Assembly: GCF_000720925.1 (NCBI RefSeq)
Contig: NZ_JOEE01000008.1
Location: 248,001-312,000 of the forward strand
From: Phycicoccus jejuensis
Lineage (GTDB): Bacteria > Actinomycetota > Actinomycetes > Actinomycetales > Dermatophilaceae
Reading direction: 5' to 3'
Length of the DNA: 64,000 nt
This document shows, in pieces, positions 17,550 to 26,394 of this stretch (position 1 is the stretch's first letter; every line of letters begins with the position of its first letter). The translations under genes were made by a program, and so were the position numbers. The notes under the pieces were generated by a model. It was not told the DNA's origin and searched no databases. It saw only the letters and a program-made list of their open reading frames with translations.

Positions 17550-18506
17550 ATGACCACCACCTCCGCTCCCCTGCCCGTCGACGTCCTCGTGGTCGGCGGT
17601 GGGGCCGCCGGTCTCTCCGCCGCCACCGTCCTCGCGCGGTCCCGCCGGTCCGTCGTCGTCCTCGACGCCGGTGAGCCGCGCAACGCCCCGGCCGGCGGGG
17701 TGCACGCGTTCCTCGGCCACGACGGCGTGCCGCCGCCGGAGCTGCTCGCGCGTGGCCGTGCGGAGCTCGAGGCGTACGGGGGCCGCGTCGTCGCCTCCGC
17801 GGCCGGATCGGCCCGCCGGGAGGACGACCGGCTCGTCGTCACGGCGTCCGACGGGTCCGCGTGGACGGCGCGTCACCTCGTGCTCGCCGGCGGCGCCGTC
17901 GACGTCCTGCCCGACGTCCCGGGGCTGCACCGGCACTGGGGCACGGCCGTCGTCCACTGCCCCTACTGCCACGGCTGGGAGGTGCGCGACCGCCGGGTCG
18001 TCGTGCTCGCGACGACGCCGAAGGCCGTGCACCAGGCCGGCCTCTTCGGGCAGCTGACCGCCGACCTCACCGTCCTCGTGCACGAGCCGTCCGTGCTCGA
18101 CGCCGCGGCGCGCGAGCGCCTCGTGCGGCTGGGCGTCGCGGTGGTGGACGGCCCGGCGACCGGTGTCGTCGAGTGCGACGGTGCGCTCGTCGGCCTCGAG
18201 ACCCCGGGAGGGGTCGTGCGCGCCGACGCCGTCGCCGTGCAGACGCGGGTCGAGGCACGCGACGCGCTCCTCGACGACCTCGGCCTCGCGCTCGTCGACC
18301 TCGAGATGCAGGGGCAGGTCCTCGCGCGGCACGTCGCGGCGGACCCCGTCGGGCGGACGTCCGTCCCCCGGGTCTGGGTCGCGGGCAACGTCACCGAGCC
18401 GATGGGTCAGGTGGTCATGGCCGCCGCGGCCGGCACCCGGACCGGGGCGATGGTCAACGCCGAGCTGGTCACCGAGGACCAGGAGCGCCGCCTCGCGGAC
18501 GGATGA
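17550..18506 (+). CDS. NAD(P)/FAD-dependent oxidoreductase, thioredoxin reductase-like
   Basis: 318 residues. The N-terminal FAD dinucleotide fold is VDVLVVGGGAAGLSAATVLARS. A redox CxxC pair lies in HCPYCHGWEVRDRRV, as in thioredoxin reductases, next to the second nucleotide fold. The C-terminal FAD motif is VWVAGNVTEPMGQVVMAAAAG. It could reduce thioredoxin or a related disulfide partner, or act as a stand-alone oxidoreductase; no thioredoxin gene is adjacent. ATG at 17550 chosen from the conserved N-terminus. Probably regulated by the divergent XRE-cupin protein. Confidence 0.92.
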   Translation: MTTTSAPLPVDVLVVGGGAAGLSAATVLARSRRSVVVLDAGEPRNAPAGGVHAFLGHDGVPPPELLARGRAELEAYGGRVVASAAGSARREDDRLVVTASDGSAWTARHLVLAGGAVDVLPDVPGLHRHWGTAVVHCPYCHGWEVRDRRVVVLATTPKAVHQAGLFGQLTADLTVLVHEPSVLDAAARERLVRLGVAVVDGPATGVVECDGALVGLETPGGVVRADAVAVQTRVEARDALLDDLGLALVDLEMQGQVLARHVAADPVGRTSVPRVWVAGNVTEPMGQVVMAAAAGTRTGAMVNAELVTEDQERRLADG

Positions 18507-18518
18507 CCGCCGTCGCCG

Positions 18519-19094
18519 TCAGCGGTGGGCGTCGGCCGCGCGCTGGACGTCGGCGACGAGGCGCTCGAAGCCGGCGTCCTCGCCGAAGGCCGCGGCGTCG
18601 CGGCCGACCTGCCCGTCGAGCCCTTCGCGGAGGATCTCGGCGTGACCGGCGTGCTGCGCGGTCTCGGCGACGACGCGGACCACGAGGTGACCGAACGTCG
18701 TCCGCCGGGTCGCCTCCGGCCACCACGGCGGCTCGGCGGGGGTGTCGAGCGGCACCTCGGCGAGCGCCGCGTCGGAGCGGGCCCACGCCTCGCGATAGAG
18801 GTCCAGCACCCACGACCGGCTCTCGTCGGCGCGGGCCCACAGGTCGCCGTTGTCCCAGACCGAGCCGTCCTCGTCCCACGGCAGGGTCGGCGCCGGGCGC
18901 CCCAGGGACTGCAGGAAGTACCCGACCTCGACCCCGGTGAGGTGCTTGACCAGGCCGAGGAGGTTGGTGCCCGTCGGCGTCAGGGGCCGCCGGACGTCGT
19001 ACTCCGACAGGCCGTCGAGCGTGCGCAGCATCGCGTCCCGGGCGTCCTGCAGGTAGTGGTGCAGGTCGCTCGGCAGCCCCGGCGGGATGCTCAC
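18519..19094 (-). CDS. DinB family protein (DUF664-like)
   Basis: 191 residues of a four-helix bundle related to DinB/YfiT. Features: LTPTGTNLLGLVKHLTGVEVGYFLQSLG, with the first metal-type His, then HLVVRVVAETAQHAGHAEILREGLDG with the HxxH pair near the C-terminus. Family members are often metal-dependent, mycothiol- or bacillithiol-linked transferases; the reaction here is unknown. The GTG at 19094 overlaps the Lrp-family regulator's stop as GTGA, so the two are co-translated. Confidence 0.85.
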   Translation of the reverse strand: MSIPPGLPSDLHHYLQDARDAMLRTLDGLSEYDVRRPLTPTGTNLLGLVKHLTGVEVGYFLQSLGRPAPTLPWDEDGSVWDNGDLWARADESRSWVLDLYREAWARSDAALAEVPLDTPAEPPWWPEATRRTTFGHLVVRVVAETAQHAGHAEILREGLDGQVGRDAAAFGEDAGFERLVADVQRAADAHR

Positions 19095-19513
19095 TCCCAC
19101 GGGGTCGAGAGCACCACCGTGGTCCGGGTCGAGACGTGCGCGGCGCCACGGATCCGGGCGATGAGCTCCTCGAGCTCGGCGGGCGTCGCGACACGCACCT
19201 TGAGGATGTAGTTCTCGTCGCCGGCGACCGAGTGGCACTCCTCGATCTGCTCGATGCCCTGGAGGCGCTCCGGGATGTCGTCGGGCTGGCTCGGGTCGAG
19301 CGGGGTCACGGACATGAAGGCCGTCAGCTGCCGTCCGACGGCGCGGTGGTCGATCCGGGCGGTGTAGCCCTTGATGACCCCGCGCTGCTCGAGCCGGCGG
19401 ACCCGCTGGTGCACCGCGGAGGTGGACATGCCGAGGGCCTTGCCGAGGTCGGTGTAGCTGGTCCGGCCGTCCTCGGTGAGCAGGTCGACGATGCGCCGGT
19501 CGAGGTCTTCCAC
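19091..19513 (-). CDS. Lrp/AsnC family transcriptional regulator
   Basis: 140 residues. N-terminal winged helix: LDRRIVDLLTEDGRTSYTDLGKALGMSTSAVHQRVRRLEQRGVI. The C-terminal RAM/ligand domain contains CHSVAGDENYILKVRV, the usual signature. It probably senses an amino acid. The start GTG at 19513 lies six bases after TACGCT (19525-19520), a leaderless arrangement. It heads a two-gene unit with the DinB-like gene; with lysine-degradation genes 3 kb away, a link to lysine is possible but unsupported. Confidence 0.93.
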   Translation of the reverse strand: MEDLDRRIVDLLTEDGRTSYTDLGKALGMSTSAVHQRVRRLEQRGVIKGYTARIDHRAVGRQLTAFMSVTPLDPSQPDDIPERLQGIEQIEECHSVAGDENYILKVRVATPAELEELIARIRGAAHVSTRTTVVLSTPWE

Positions 19514-19579
19514 GGCGTCAGCGTAGTGCGACCTCCCCCGTCACCACCCGGACTCGCCGACCGCCCGTAGGCTCTCGGC

Positions 19580-20524
19580 ATGGCGCTCGACGACGGACGA
19601 CTCCCGAAGCTGCTGCTGCTCGACTCCGCCTCCCTGTACTTCCGGGCGTTCTACGGCGTCCCGGACCAGCGCAAGGACGCCTCCGAGACGCCGACCAACG
19701 CGCTGCGCGGGTTCCTCGACATGATCGCCACCCTCGTGACGCAGCACCGGCCGACGCACCTCGTCGCGTGCTGGGATGACGACTGGCGCCCCCAGTGGCG
19801 CGTCGACCTCGTGCCCACGTACAAGACGCACCGGTTGACCGAGGGCTCCGACGCCGTCGAGGAGAGCCCGGACGACCTCACCCCGCAGGTGCCGCTCATC
19901 CGCGAGGCGCTGGCCGCGGTGGGCATCGCCCGGATCGGCGTGCCCGACCACGAGGCCGACGACGTCATCGGCACCCTGACGACCCGGCACCACGGGGTCA
20001 TGCCCGTCGACGTCGTGACCGGCGACCGAGACCTCCTCCAGCTCGTCGACGACGCGCAGGCCGTCCGCGTCCTCTACACCGGCAAGGGCGGTGTGCGGGA
20101 GCCGGACATCGCCACGGAGTCGATGCTCCGCGAGAAGTACGGCGTGCCGACCGGCGAGGCCTACCTCGAGATGTCGGTGCTGCGCGGCGACACGAGCGAC
20201 GGGCTGCCGGGGGTCAAGGGCATCGGCGACAAGACCGCCGCCCAGCTCATCGAGCAGTACGGCTCCCTCGCGGCCCTGCGCGCGGCCGTCGACTCCGGCG
20301 ACCCGGCGATCAAGGGCGCGCGGCGGACCAACCTCGAGGCCGCCTCGGCCTACCTCGACGTCGCCCCGACCGTCGTCCGCGTCGTGCGCGACGCCCCGGT
20401 GCCCGAGGTCGACCTCGCGCTGCCCACGCAGGTCGCCGACCGGCTCGCGCTCGACGAGCTCGCGGCGCGCCACGGCATCGAGAACCCGGTGGGCCGGCTG
20501 CTCACCGCCCTCGGGCTGGCCTGA
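19580..20524 (+). CDS. 5'-3' exonuclease (PolA N-terminal / FEN-like)
   Basis: 314 residues. N-terminal LLLLDSASLYFRAFYGVP with the metal-binding Asp, then LVACWDDDWRPQWR, the DHEADDVIGTL motif and VTGDRDLLQLVDD, all acidic metal-site motifs of the FEN/PolA 5' nuclease family. A helix-hairpin-helix follows: GLPGVKGIGDKTAAQLIEQYG. There is no polymerase domain, so this is the stand-alone form (like Rv2090). It likely removes RNA primers or 5' flaps. ATG at 19580 comes six bases after TAGGCT (19568-19573). It overlaps the AraC-family gene tail to tail by 23 bases. Confidence 0.93.
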   Translation: MALDDGRLPKLLLLDSASLYFRAFYGVPDQRKDASETPTNALRGFLDMIATLVTQHRPTHLVACWDDDWRPQWRVDLVPTYKTHRLTEGSDAVEESPDDLTPQVPLIREALAAVGIARIGVPDHEADDVIGTLTTRHHGVMPVDVVTGDRDLLQLVDDAQAVRVLYTGKGGVREPDIATESMLREKYGVPTGEAYLEMSVLRGDTSDGLPGVKGIGDKTAAQLIEQYGSLAALRAAVDSGDPAIKGARRTNLEAASAYLDVAPTVVRVVRDAPVPEVDLALPTQVADRLALDELAARHGIENPVGRLLTALGLA

Positions 20525-20939
20525 CCCCGTCCGCGGCCCGCTCCCCAGCCGGCCGCGTCCAGCGCATCCGGAACGCCGTCGGCACGAACGCCGTCGCCGG
20601 GTCGTCCTGACGACGGAACTCGGTGGGAGACAGGCCGACCACCTCGGTGAAGGTGCGGCTGAAGGTGCCGAGGCTGGAGAACCCGACGGCCATGCAGACG
20701 TCGGTCACGGGAGTGCCGGTGGTGCGCAGCAGGGTCATCGCCCGCTCGATGCGCCGCCGCTGCAGGTAGCGGTGCGGCGTCTCGCCGAACACCGTCCGGA
20801 ACTCGCGGATGAAGTGCGCTCGGCTCATGTGCGCGACCCGCGCCAGGGCCTCGACGTCGAGCGGCTCGGTGCTGTGCCGGTCGACGAGGTCGCGCGCCCG
20901 GAGCAGCCGCCGGTTGCGGTCCTCCTCGGCGGCGCTCAC
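20502..20939 (-). CDS. AraC family transcriptional regulator
   Basis: 145 residues, essentially one AraC DNA-binding domain with two helix-turn-helix units (LDVEALARVAHMSRAHFIREFRTVFGETPHRYL, then PVTDVCMAVGFSSLGTFSRTFTEVVGLSPTEFR) plus a short C-terminal tail. No ligand domain is present. The GTG at 20939 was chosen as the domain starts just after it; the open frame extends to 21065. It is divergent from the VOC gene (21046) across ~105 bases, which makes that gene its natural target. Confidence 0.9.
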   Translation of the reverse strand: MSAAEEDRNRRLLRARDLVDRHSTEPLDVEALARVAHMSRAHFIREFRTVFGETPHRYLQRRRIERAMTLLRTTGTPVTDVCMAVGFSSLGTFSRTFTEVVGLSPTEFRRQDDPATAFVPTAFRMRWTRPAGERAADGVRPARGR

Positions 20940-21045
20940 CGGGCCACCGTACGACGGGTCGTCGCGCACGGCGCACTTTCGGAGAAGCGCGCCTCCGCGT
21001 CCGCGCCCTAGCGTCGTCCCCGACACCCGAACCGGAAGGACCACC

Positions 21046-21456
21046 ATGCTGACCCGCAACAACATCTCCTCGATCTTCGTGCTCGACCAGGACGAGGCGC
21101 TGCGCTTCTACACCGAGGTGCTGGGCCTGGAGGTCGAGCAGGACATGGACTTCGGCCCGATGCGCTGGCTGACCGTCCACGTGCCCGGCGACCCCAAGTC
21201 CATCCTCCTCGAGAAGCCCGGCGCCCCCGCGCACGACGAGGCGACGGCCGAGCAGGTGCGCGCCCTCGTGACCAAGGGGGCCGGCGGCGGCTGGCTCGCC
21301 TTCACGACCGACGACGTCGAGGAGATGTTCGCGCGCGTCCGGTCCGCCGGCGCCGACATCACGCAGGAGATCGTCGACCAGCCCTACGGCCGCGACTTCG
21401 CCCTGCGCGACCCGTTCGGAAACCACATCCGGATCGGCGAGGTCCTCGCCGGGTGA
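21046..21456 (+). CDS. VOC (glyoxalase/bleomycin resistance) superfamily protein
   Basis: 136 residues with the paired beta-alpha-beta-beta-beta modules of the VOC fold: ISSIFVLDQDEALRFYTEVLGLEVEQDMDFG at the start and DPFGNHIRIGEVL at the end. The usual metal residues are only partly kept, and no catalytic activity can be assigned. The ATG at 21046 has GGAAGGA six bases upstream; TAGCGT at 21009-21014 may be its -10. Paired with the divergent AraC regulator, an arrangement common for inducible VOC proteins. Confidence 0.88.
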   Translation: MLTRNNISSIFVLDQDEALRFYTEVLGLEVEQDMDFGPMRWLTVHVPGDPKSILLEKPGAPAHDEATAEQVRALVTKGAGGGWLAFTTDDVEEMFARVRSAGADITQEIVDQPYGRDFALRDPFGNHIRIGEVLAG

Positions 21457-21469
21457 CGCGCCGCGCCGG

Positions 21470-21487
21470 CCGGCTCAGTCGAGCCGG
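21470..21487. terminator. Possible shared terminator hairpin between the VOC gene and helY
   Basis: A 7-bp inverted repeat CCGGCTC / GAGCCGG with a 4-nt loop lies 13 bases after the VOC stop and includes the helY stop codon. It could end transcription in both directions for these convergent genes. No T tract is present on either strand, so the call is weak. Confidence 0.35.
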
Positions 21488-24285
21488 TCGGCGGCGACGA
21501 CGCCGCGCATGACCGCGTCGACGGCCTGCCGCGCCGTGCGCCGCAGCGTGGTGTCGGTGGCGGCGTCCCCGACCTGGTCGAGGAGGTCGACGAGCTGCTT
21601 GCACCGGCGCACGAAGTCGCCGGCGGCCATGTCCTGGCCGCGCAGCACGTCGTCGAGGCGGCCGCCGGAGGCCCAGCGGTGCACCATCCACGCCATGCCG
21701 CCGTCGGGCATCGACGTCGTCGGCAGGTCGTGGTCGGTCTCCAGCTCCTCGATGCCCGCCCACAGCCGCTCCATCTCGCGGACGGCGTCGGCGACCTCGT
21801 CGGTCGGCATCCGCGGCGAGACGTCGGCCTCCTCGTGCCGCGGCTCGTGGACGAGGGCCGAGACGGCCGCCGCGAGCCCCGGCGCGTCGAGGCGCTTCCA
21901 CACGTCGTGCCGGAGGCACTCGGCGGCGAGCAGGTCCTTCTCGGTGTAGAGGCGCCGCAGCCGCTCGCCGCGCTCGGTGACGACCGAGCCGTGCTCGGCG
22001 AGGTAGCCGAGGGACTCGAGGGCGTCGCAGATGCGGTCGAAGGTGCGCGCGACCGTGTTGGTCCGCCCCTCGACCCGCCGCTGCAGACCGGTGGTCTCGC
22101 GCTTGAGCCGCCACCACCGCTCGGCCCACCGCGCGTGCTCCTCGCGGCGCGGGCACTGGTGGCACGGGTGCTCGCGCAGCTGCCGTCGCAGGTGGTCGGT
22201 GAGGTCGGTGTCGGCGGTCGCGTCGGTGCGCCCGCGGCGCGAGGGCGCGTCCTCGAGGCCGTGCGGTGTCGCGACGCGCAGCGCGGTCGCGAGGTCGCGG
22301 CGCGACTTCGGCGACTTGGGGTTGAAGTGCTTCGGCACCGCGACCCGGGCCATCGCCTCGACCGGCTCCGGGACGTCGACGAGCGTCAGGCGGCGGAACT
22401 GCTTGTCCTCGGTGACGACGCCGGGCCCGGTCGGGGCGCCCTTGGCCGTCCGCGCGGGTTGGACGACGACGGCCCACCCGGCCCGCCGTCCGGCGGGGAT
22501 GCGGATGACGTCGCCGACGCGCAGCGCCTCCATCGACACCGCCGCCTCGGCGCGCCGGGACGCGGCCCGCGCCTTGCGGCCGTCCTTCTCGGCGTCGGCG
22601 AGCTCGCGGCGGATGCGGGCGTACTCGCGGAAGTCGCCGAAGTCGCAGTGCATCGCCTCGGCGTAGCCGTCGAGGCCGTCCTCGTTCTTGCGCAGCTGGG
22701 TCGCGAGCCCGACGACGGCGCGGTCGGCCTGGAACTGCGCGAACGAGGTCTCGAGCAGCTCGCGGGTCGTCTCGCGGCCGACCTGCCGGACGAGGTTGAC
22801 CGCCATGTTGTACGTCGGGCGGAAGCTCGAGCGCAGCGGGTAGGTGCGGGTCGAGGCCAGGCCGCCGACGGCCATCGGGTCCATCCCGCGCGTCCATTGG
22901 ACGACCGCGTGCCCCTCGACGTCGATGCCGCGTCGCCCGGCGCGCCCGGTCAGCTGGGTGTACTCGGCGGGCGTGATGTCGACGTGCGCCTCGCCGTTGT
23001 ACTTGACGAGCTTCTCGAGGACGACCGTGCGGGCCGGCATGTTGATGCCGAGCGCCAGTGTCTCTGTGGCGAACACGGCCCGGATGCGGCCGTCGGTGAA
23101 CAGCTCCTCGACGATCTCGCGGAAGAGCGGGAGCATCCCGGCGTGGTGCGCCGCGAAGCCGCGGCTCAGCCCCTCGAGGAAGTCCCAGAAGCCGAGCACG
23201 CCGAGGTCCTCGTCGGCGAGCGACTCGACCCGCTCCTCGACGTGCCGGCGGATGCGCTCGCCCTCCCGCTCGGGGACGAGCCGCACCCCGGCCGACAGCA
23301 GCTGGCCGACCGCGGCCTCGCATCCGACCCGGCTGAAGATGAAGGTGATCGCGGGGAGCAGGCCCTCGCGCTCGAGGTCGAGCACGACCTCGGCGCGGGT
23401 GGCGCCCCCGGCCGGGCGGCTGCCGCGCGCGAAGCCCCGACCTCCTGCTCCCCCGCCGGGACCGCGCGGGGCGGCGTGGTCGCGGCGCCCCCGACCCCCG
23501 CGGTGGCCGCCGCCTGAGGGGCCGCCGAGCCGGCGCGCGTCCTCGGTGTACCGGCCGCGCTGCTCGGCGTTCCGGATGGCGTGGAGCAGGTCCGGGTTGA
23601 CCCGGTTGCCCGCGAAGAGGTCGAACATCGTCGTGCCGACGAGCATGTGCTGGAAGAGCGGCACCGGCCGGTGCTCGGACACGACGACCTCGTGGTTGCC
23701 GCGGACCTCGGCCAGCCACGCCCCGAACTCCTCGGCGTTGCTGACGGTCGCCGAGAGGGACACCACCTGCACCGACTCGGGCAGGTGGATGATGACCTCT
23801 TCCCAGACCGCGCCTCGGAAGCGGTCGGCGAGGTAGTGCACCTCGTCCATGACGACGAAGCCGAGCCCGGTCAGCGTCGAGGAGCCGGCGTACATCATGT
23901 TGCGCAGGACCTCGGTGGTCATGACGACGACCGGCGCCTCGCCGTTGACGGAGCTGTCGCCGGTCAGCAGACCGACGTTCTGCGCTCCGTGCACGCGCAC
24001 GAGGTCGTGGTACTTCTGGTTGGAGAGGGCCTTGATCGGCGTGGTGTAGAACGCCTTGCGGCCGGTGGCCAGCGCCAGGTGCACGGCGAACTCGCCGACG
24101 ATCGTCTTGCCGGCCCCCGTCGGAGCCGCGACGAGGACGCCCTTGCCCTCCTCGACCGCCTCGCACGCCCGGAGCTGGAAGTCGTCGAGCGGGAAGTCGA
24201 GGGCGGCGGTGAAGCGGCCGAGCTCGGTCCGCTCCCGGCGGGACCGCGCCTGCGCCGCGGCGTACCGCTCGGCGGGACTGGGCAT
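21475..24285 (-). CDS. helY: DEAD/DEAH-box helicase, HelY (Ski2/Mtr4-like)
   Basis: 936 residues. Walker A is APTGAGKT (residues ~54-61); the DEVH box is VVMDEVHYLADRF; motif III-like SATVSN follows; motif VI is LTGRAGRRGID. The C-terminus carries the DSHCT domain typical of Ski2/Mtr4 RNA helicases. Between the two RecA-like halves lies a Gly/Arg-rich insert (encoded at about 23400-23530) with RGG-like repeats, which may contact nucleic acid. The exact role in actinobacteria is not settled; RNA processing is likely by family. The ATG at 24285 follows TAGCCT (24297-24292) by six bases. Confidence 0.93.
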   Translation of the reverse strand: MPSPAERYAAAQARSRRERTELGRFTAALDFPLDDFQLRACEAVEEGKGVLVAAPTGAGKTIVGEFAVHLALATGRKAFYTTPIKALSNQKYHDLVRVHGAQNVGLLTGDSSVNGEAPVVVMTTEVLRNMMYAGSSTLTGLGFVVMDEVHYLADRFRGAVWEEVIIHLPESVQVVSLSATVSNAEEFGAWLAEVRGNHEVVVSEHRPVPLFQHMLVGTTMFDLFAGNRVNPDLLHAIRNAEQRGRYTEDARRLGGPSGGGHRGGRGRRDHAAPRGPGGGAGGRGFARGSRPAGGATRAEVVLDLEREGLLPAITFIFSRVGCEAAVGQLLSAGVRLVPEREGERIRRHVEERVESLADEDLGVLGFWDFLEGLSRGFAAHHAGMLPLFREIVEELFTDGRIRAVFATETLALGINMPARTVVLEKLVKYNGEAHVDITPAEYTQLTGRAGRRGIDVEGHAVVQWTRGMDPMAVGGLASTRTYPLRSSFRPTYNMAVNLVRQVGRETTRELLETSFAQFQADRAVVGLATQLRKNEDGLDGYAEAMHCDFGDFREYARIRRELADAEKDGRKARAASRRAEAAVSMEALRVGDVIRIPAGRRAGWAVVVQPARTAKGAPTGPGVVTEDKQFRRLTLVDVPEPVEAMARVAVPKHFNPKSPKSRRDLATALRVATPHGLEDAPSRRGRTDATADTDLTDHLRRQLREHPCHQCPRREEHARWAERWWRLKRETTGLQRRVEGRTNTVARTFDRICDALESLGYLAEHGSVVTERGERLRRLYTEKDLLAAECLRHDVWKRLDAPGLAAAVSALVHEPRHEEADVSPRMPTDEVADAVREMERLWAGIEELETDHDLPTTSMPDGGMAWMVHRWASGGRLDDVLRGQDMAAGDFVRRCKQLVDLLDQVGDAATDTTLRRTARQAVDAVMRGVVAADRLD

Positions 24286-24330
24286 GTCCTCAGGCTACGT
24301 CAGGGGTGCGTCACCGCAGCGCGGTGCGGG

Positions 24331-25215
24331 TCACGCGAGGACTGACACCGCGCCGGGCACGGCCTCGACGTCGAGCGGCAGCGGCCCGAACCGCTCGCCG
24401 TCGGCGTACCCGACGATGCCGGTGGCCTCGAGCGTGACGCGGCGGGCGCGCAGCACCTCGACCGCCGGGTGGCCGACGTGACCGCCGCTGAAGACCTTGG
24501 GGAACACGCGCAGGAACTCGGGCACCGGGAGGCGGTGCAGCACGAGGACGTCGAGCAGCCCGTCGTCGAAGCGTGCGTCGGGCGTCACCCGCATCCCGCC
24601 GCCGTAGGAGGGGCCGTTGCCGACGGCGACGAGCATCGCCTCGGTCTCGTGCCGCTCGCCGTCGAGGGTCAGCGCGTACGGGATGGGTCGGAAGACGGGC
24701 AGCTCGCGGACGATCGCGAGGTTGTAGCGCATGCGGCCCTTCGGCCAGCGCCACAGGTTGGCGCGCTCGTTGACGACGGCGTCGAACCCGGCGGCGAGGA
24801 CCCCGAGGAACCAGCGATCCTCCCCCGCGGGCGTCACGTGGCGCGCGGCGTCGACGGCGCGCGTGCGCCCGGCGAGGATGCGCTCGACCGCCGCGGCCGC
24901 GTCGCGCACCGGCAGGCCGAGCTCGCGGGCGATGTCGTTGCCGGTGCCCGCGGCGACCACGCCCAGCGGGATGCCGGTGCCGGCGACGAGGTTGGCCCCG
25001 AGGTGGACCATCCCGTCACCGCCGGCGACGACGAGCGCGTCGACGGATCGTTCCGCGACGGCCGCACGCCCGTGCGCGAGGGCCCCCACCGCGTCCGCGG
25101 CGGAGAGGTCGACGACCTCGGCCCCGGCGGCCCGCAGCAGGGTCAGCGCCTCGACCCCGACGCGGGCGCCGGTGTTCTTGCCCGACGTGGGGTTGACGAC
25201 GACGCCGACGCGCAC
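24331..25215 (-). CDS. Diacylglycerol kinase family lipid kinase (YegS/DgkB-like)
   Basis: 294 residues. Catalytic-domain motifs: VVVNPTSGK at the N-terminus, the nucleotide loop VVAGGDGMVHLGANLV, and GVVAAGTGNDIAREL. The C-terminal beta-sandwich has GNGPSYGGGMRVTPDARFDDGLLDV, which places the metal and substrate residues of the DgkB/YegS group. It phosphorylates diacylglycerol or a related lipid at the membrane. The GTG at 25215 lies six bases past the tatC stop, so it is probably the last gene of the pafB-pafC-tatA-tatC run; helY downstream has its own promoter. Confidence 0.92.
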   Translation of the reverse strand: MRVGVVVNPTSGKNTGARVGVEALTLLRAAGAEVVDLSAADAVGALAHGRAAVAERSVDALVVAGGDGMVHLGANLVAGTGIPLGVVAAGTGNDIARELGLPVRDAAAAVERILAGRTRAVDAARHVTPAGEDRWFLGVLAAGFDAVVNERANLWRWPKGRMRYNLAIVRELPVFRPIPYALTLDGERHETEAMLVAVGNGPSYGGGMRVTPDARFDDGLLDVLVLHRLPVPEFLRVFPKVFSGGHVGHPAVEVLRARRVTLEATGIVGYADGERFGPLPLDVEAVPGAVSVLA

Positions 25216-25220
25216 GGCGC

Positions 25221-26033
25221 TCAGAGCGGGGAGGCCTCGGTGTCGTCGACGTCGAGCCAGTCCGGCCGGTTGGCGGCCTTGCGCTTGTCGAGGACACGGC
25301 AGACCGCCCAGGCGCCGAAGTAGAGGACGCAGAGCGGGGCGGCGAAGACGAACATCGTGAAGGGGTCGGCCGTCGGCGTGGCGACCGCGGCGAAGACGAA
25401 GATCGCGACGATGGCGAAGCGCCACCCCGCGATGAGCCGCTTGGCCGGCAGGGCACCGATGAGGTTGAGCCCGACGAGGAAGACCGGGAAGAGGAACCCG
25501 AGACCGAACACGAGGATGAACCGCGTGACGAACGAGAAGTACATCGAGGCGGCCTGGATGTTCGACGTGCCCGCCGGAGAGAGGCCGTAGAGGATCGACA
25601 GGCTCTGCGGGAGGATCGTGTAACCGAGCCAGCAGCCGAGCAGGAAGAGCGGAACCGTCGAGGCGATGAACGTCAGGCTGATCCGCTTCTCCTTGCGGGT
25701 CAGCCCCGGGACGATGAACGCCCAGAACTGGTACATCCAGATCGGGCTCGAGGCGATGACCCCGATGAAGATCGACAGGCTGATGAGGTTCGAGAACGCC
25801 GACGTCGCTTCCGCGAAGTTGATGCTGATGTCGCTCTGCGGGTTCGCGTCGGCGTACTGCTGGAACGGGGCCTTGAGGAACTCGAAGATCGGCTCGTAGT
25901 AGATACCGGCGACGACGGCGGAGACGAACACCGTGGCCGCGGCGATGAACAGCCGACGACGGAACTCCCTGAAGTGCTCCGCCAGCGTCATGCGGCCCTC
26001 GGGGTCGCGAGGGCGGCGGCGCAGTCGGGCCAT
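25221..26033 (-). CDS. tatC: Twin-arginine translocase subunit TatC
   Basis: 270 residues, six membrane helices. The cytoplasmic N-terminus MTLAEHFREFRRRL carries the conserved signal-peptide binding site, and the first loop has the FLKAPF region. TatC recognises RR signal peptides and, with TatA, exports folded proteins. It starts 21 bases after tatA. A likely Tat client is encoded in the window: the M15 peptidase at 38683 has an RR signal. Confidence 0.97.
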   Translation of the reverse strand: MARLRRRPRDPEGRMTLAEHFREFRRRLFIAAATVFVSAVVAGIYYEPIFEFLKAPFQQYADANPQSDISINFAEATSAFSNLISLSIFIGVIASSPIWMYQFWAFIVPGLTRKEKRISLTFIASTVPLFLLGCWLGYTILPQSLSILYGLSPAGTSNIQAASMYFSFVTRFILVFGLGFLFPVFLVGLNLIGALPAKRLIAGWRFAIVAIFVFAAVATPTADPFTMFVFAAPLCVLYFGAWAVCRVLDKRKAANRPDWLDVDDTEASPL

Positions 26034-26054
26034 GGAGGGCGTGGACCCCCGGTG

Positions 26055-26360
26055 TCAGGCGGTCGGGCCGGACGGGTTGTCCGTCCGCGGGGCGCGCTCG
26101 TGCACGGCGTTGCCGTGAGGGTCGGGGGTGACGACGTCGTCCACCGGCCGGTTCGTGCCGAGCGACTCGCCGCGCACGGTCTCGCTGGAGGCGGCCGAGG
26201 AGGACTTGCCGTCCTTCTTCATCTCGTCGACCTCGGACTTGAAGACACGCGCCGAGCGGCCGAGGCTGCGGGCGGCGTCGGGCAGGCGCTTCCACCCGAA
26301 CACGAGGATGATCAGCACCGCGATGATGATGATCTCGGGCGCACCGAAGTTCCGGAACAT
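26055..26360 (-). CDS. tatA: Twin-arginine translocase subunit TatA
   Basis: 101 residues: a short N-terminus, one membrane helix ([14 protein letters not shown]), the hinge [16 protein letters not shown], then an amphipathic helix and a charged, disordered tail. This is the standard TatA/E layout; the FG and following Lys/Leu-Pro are hallmarks. The start ATG at 26360 is preceded by GGAAGGCGG. Upstream lies a small membrane protein gene and pafC. Confidence 0.96.
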   Translation of the reverse strand: MFRNFGAPEIIIIAVLIILVFGWKRLPDAARSLGRSARVFKSEVDEMKKDGKSSSAASSETVRGESLGTNRPVDDVVTPDPHGNAVHERAPRTDNPSGPTA

Positions 26361-26394
26361 TACGTACTACCGCCTTCCGCGGTCGAGGTCGTCG

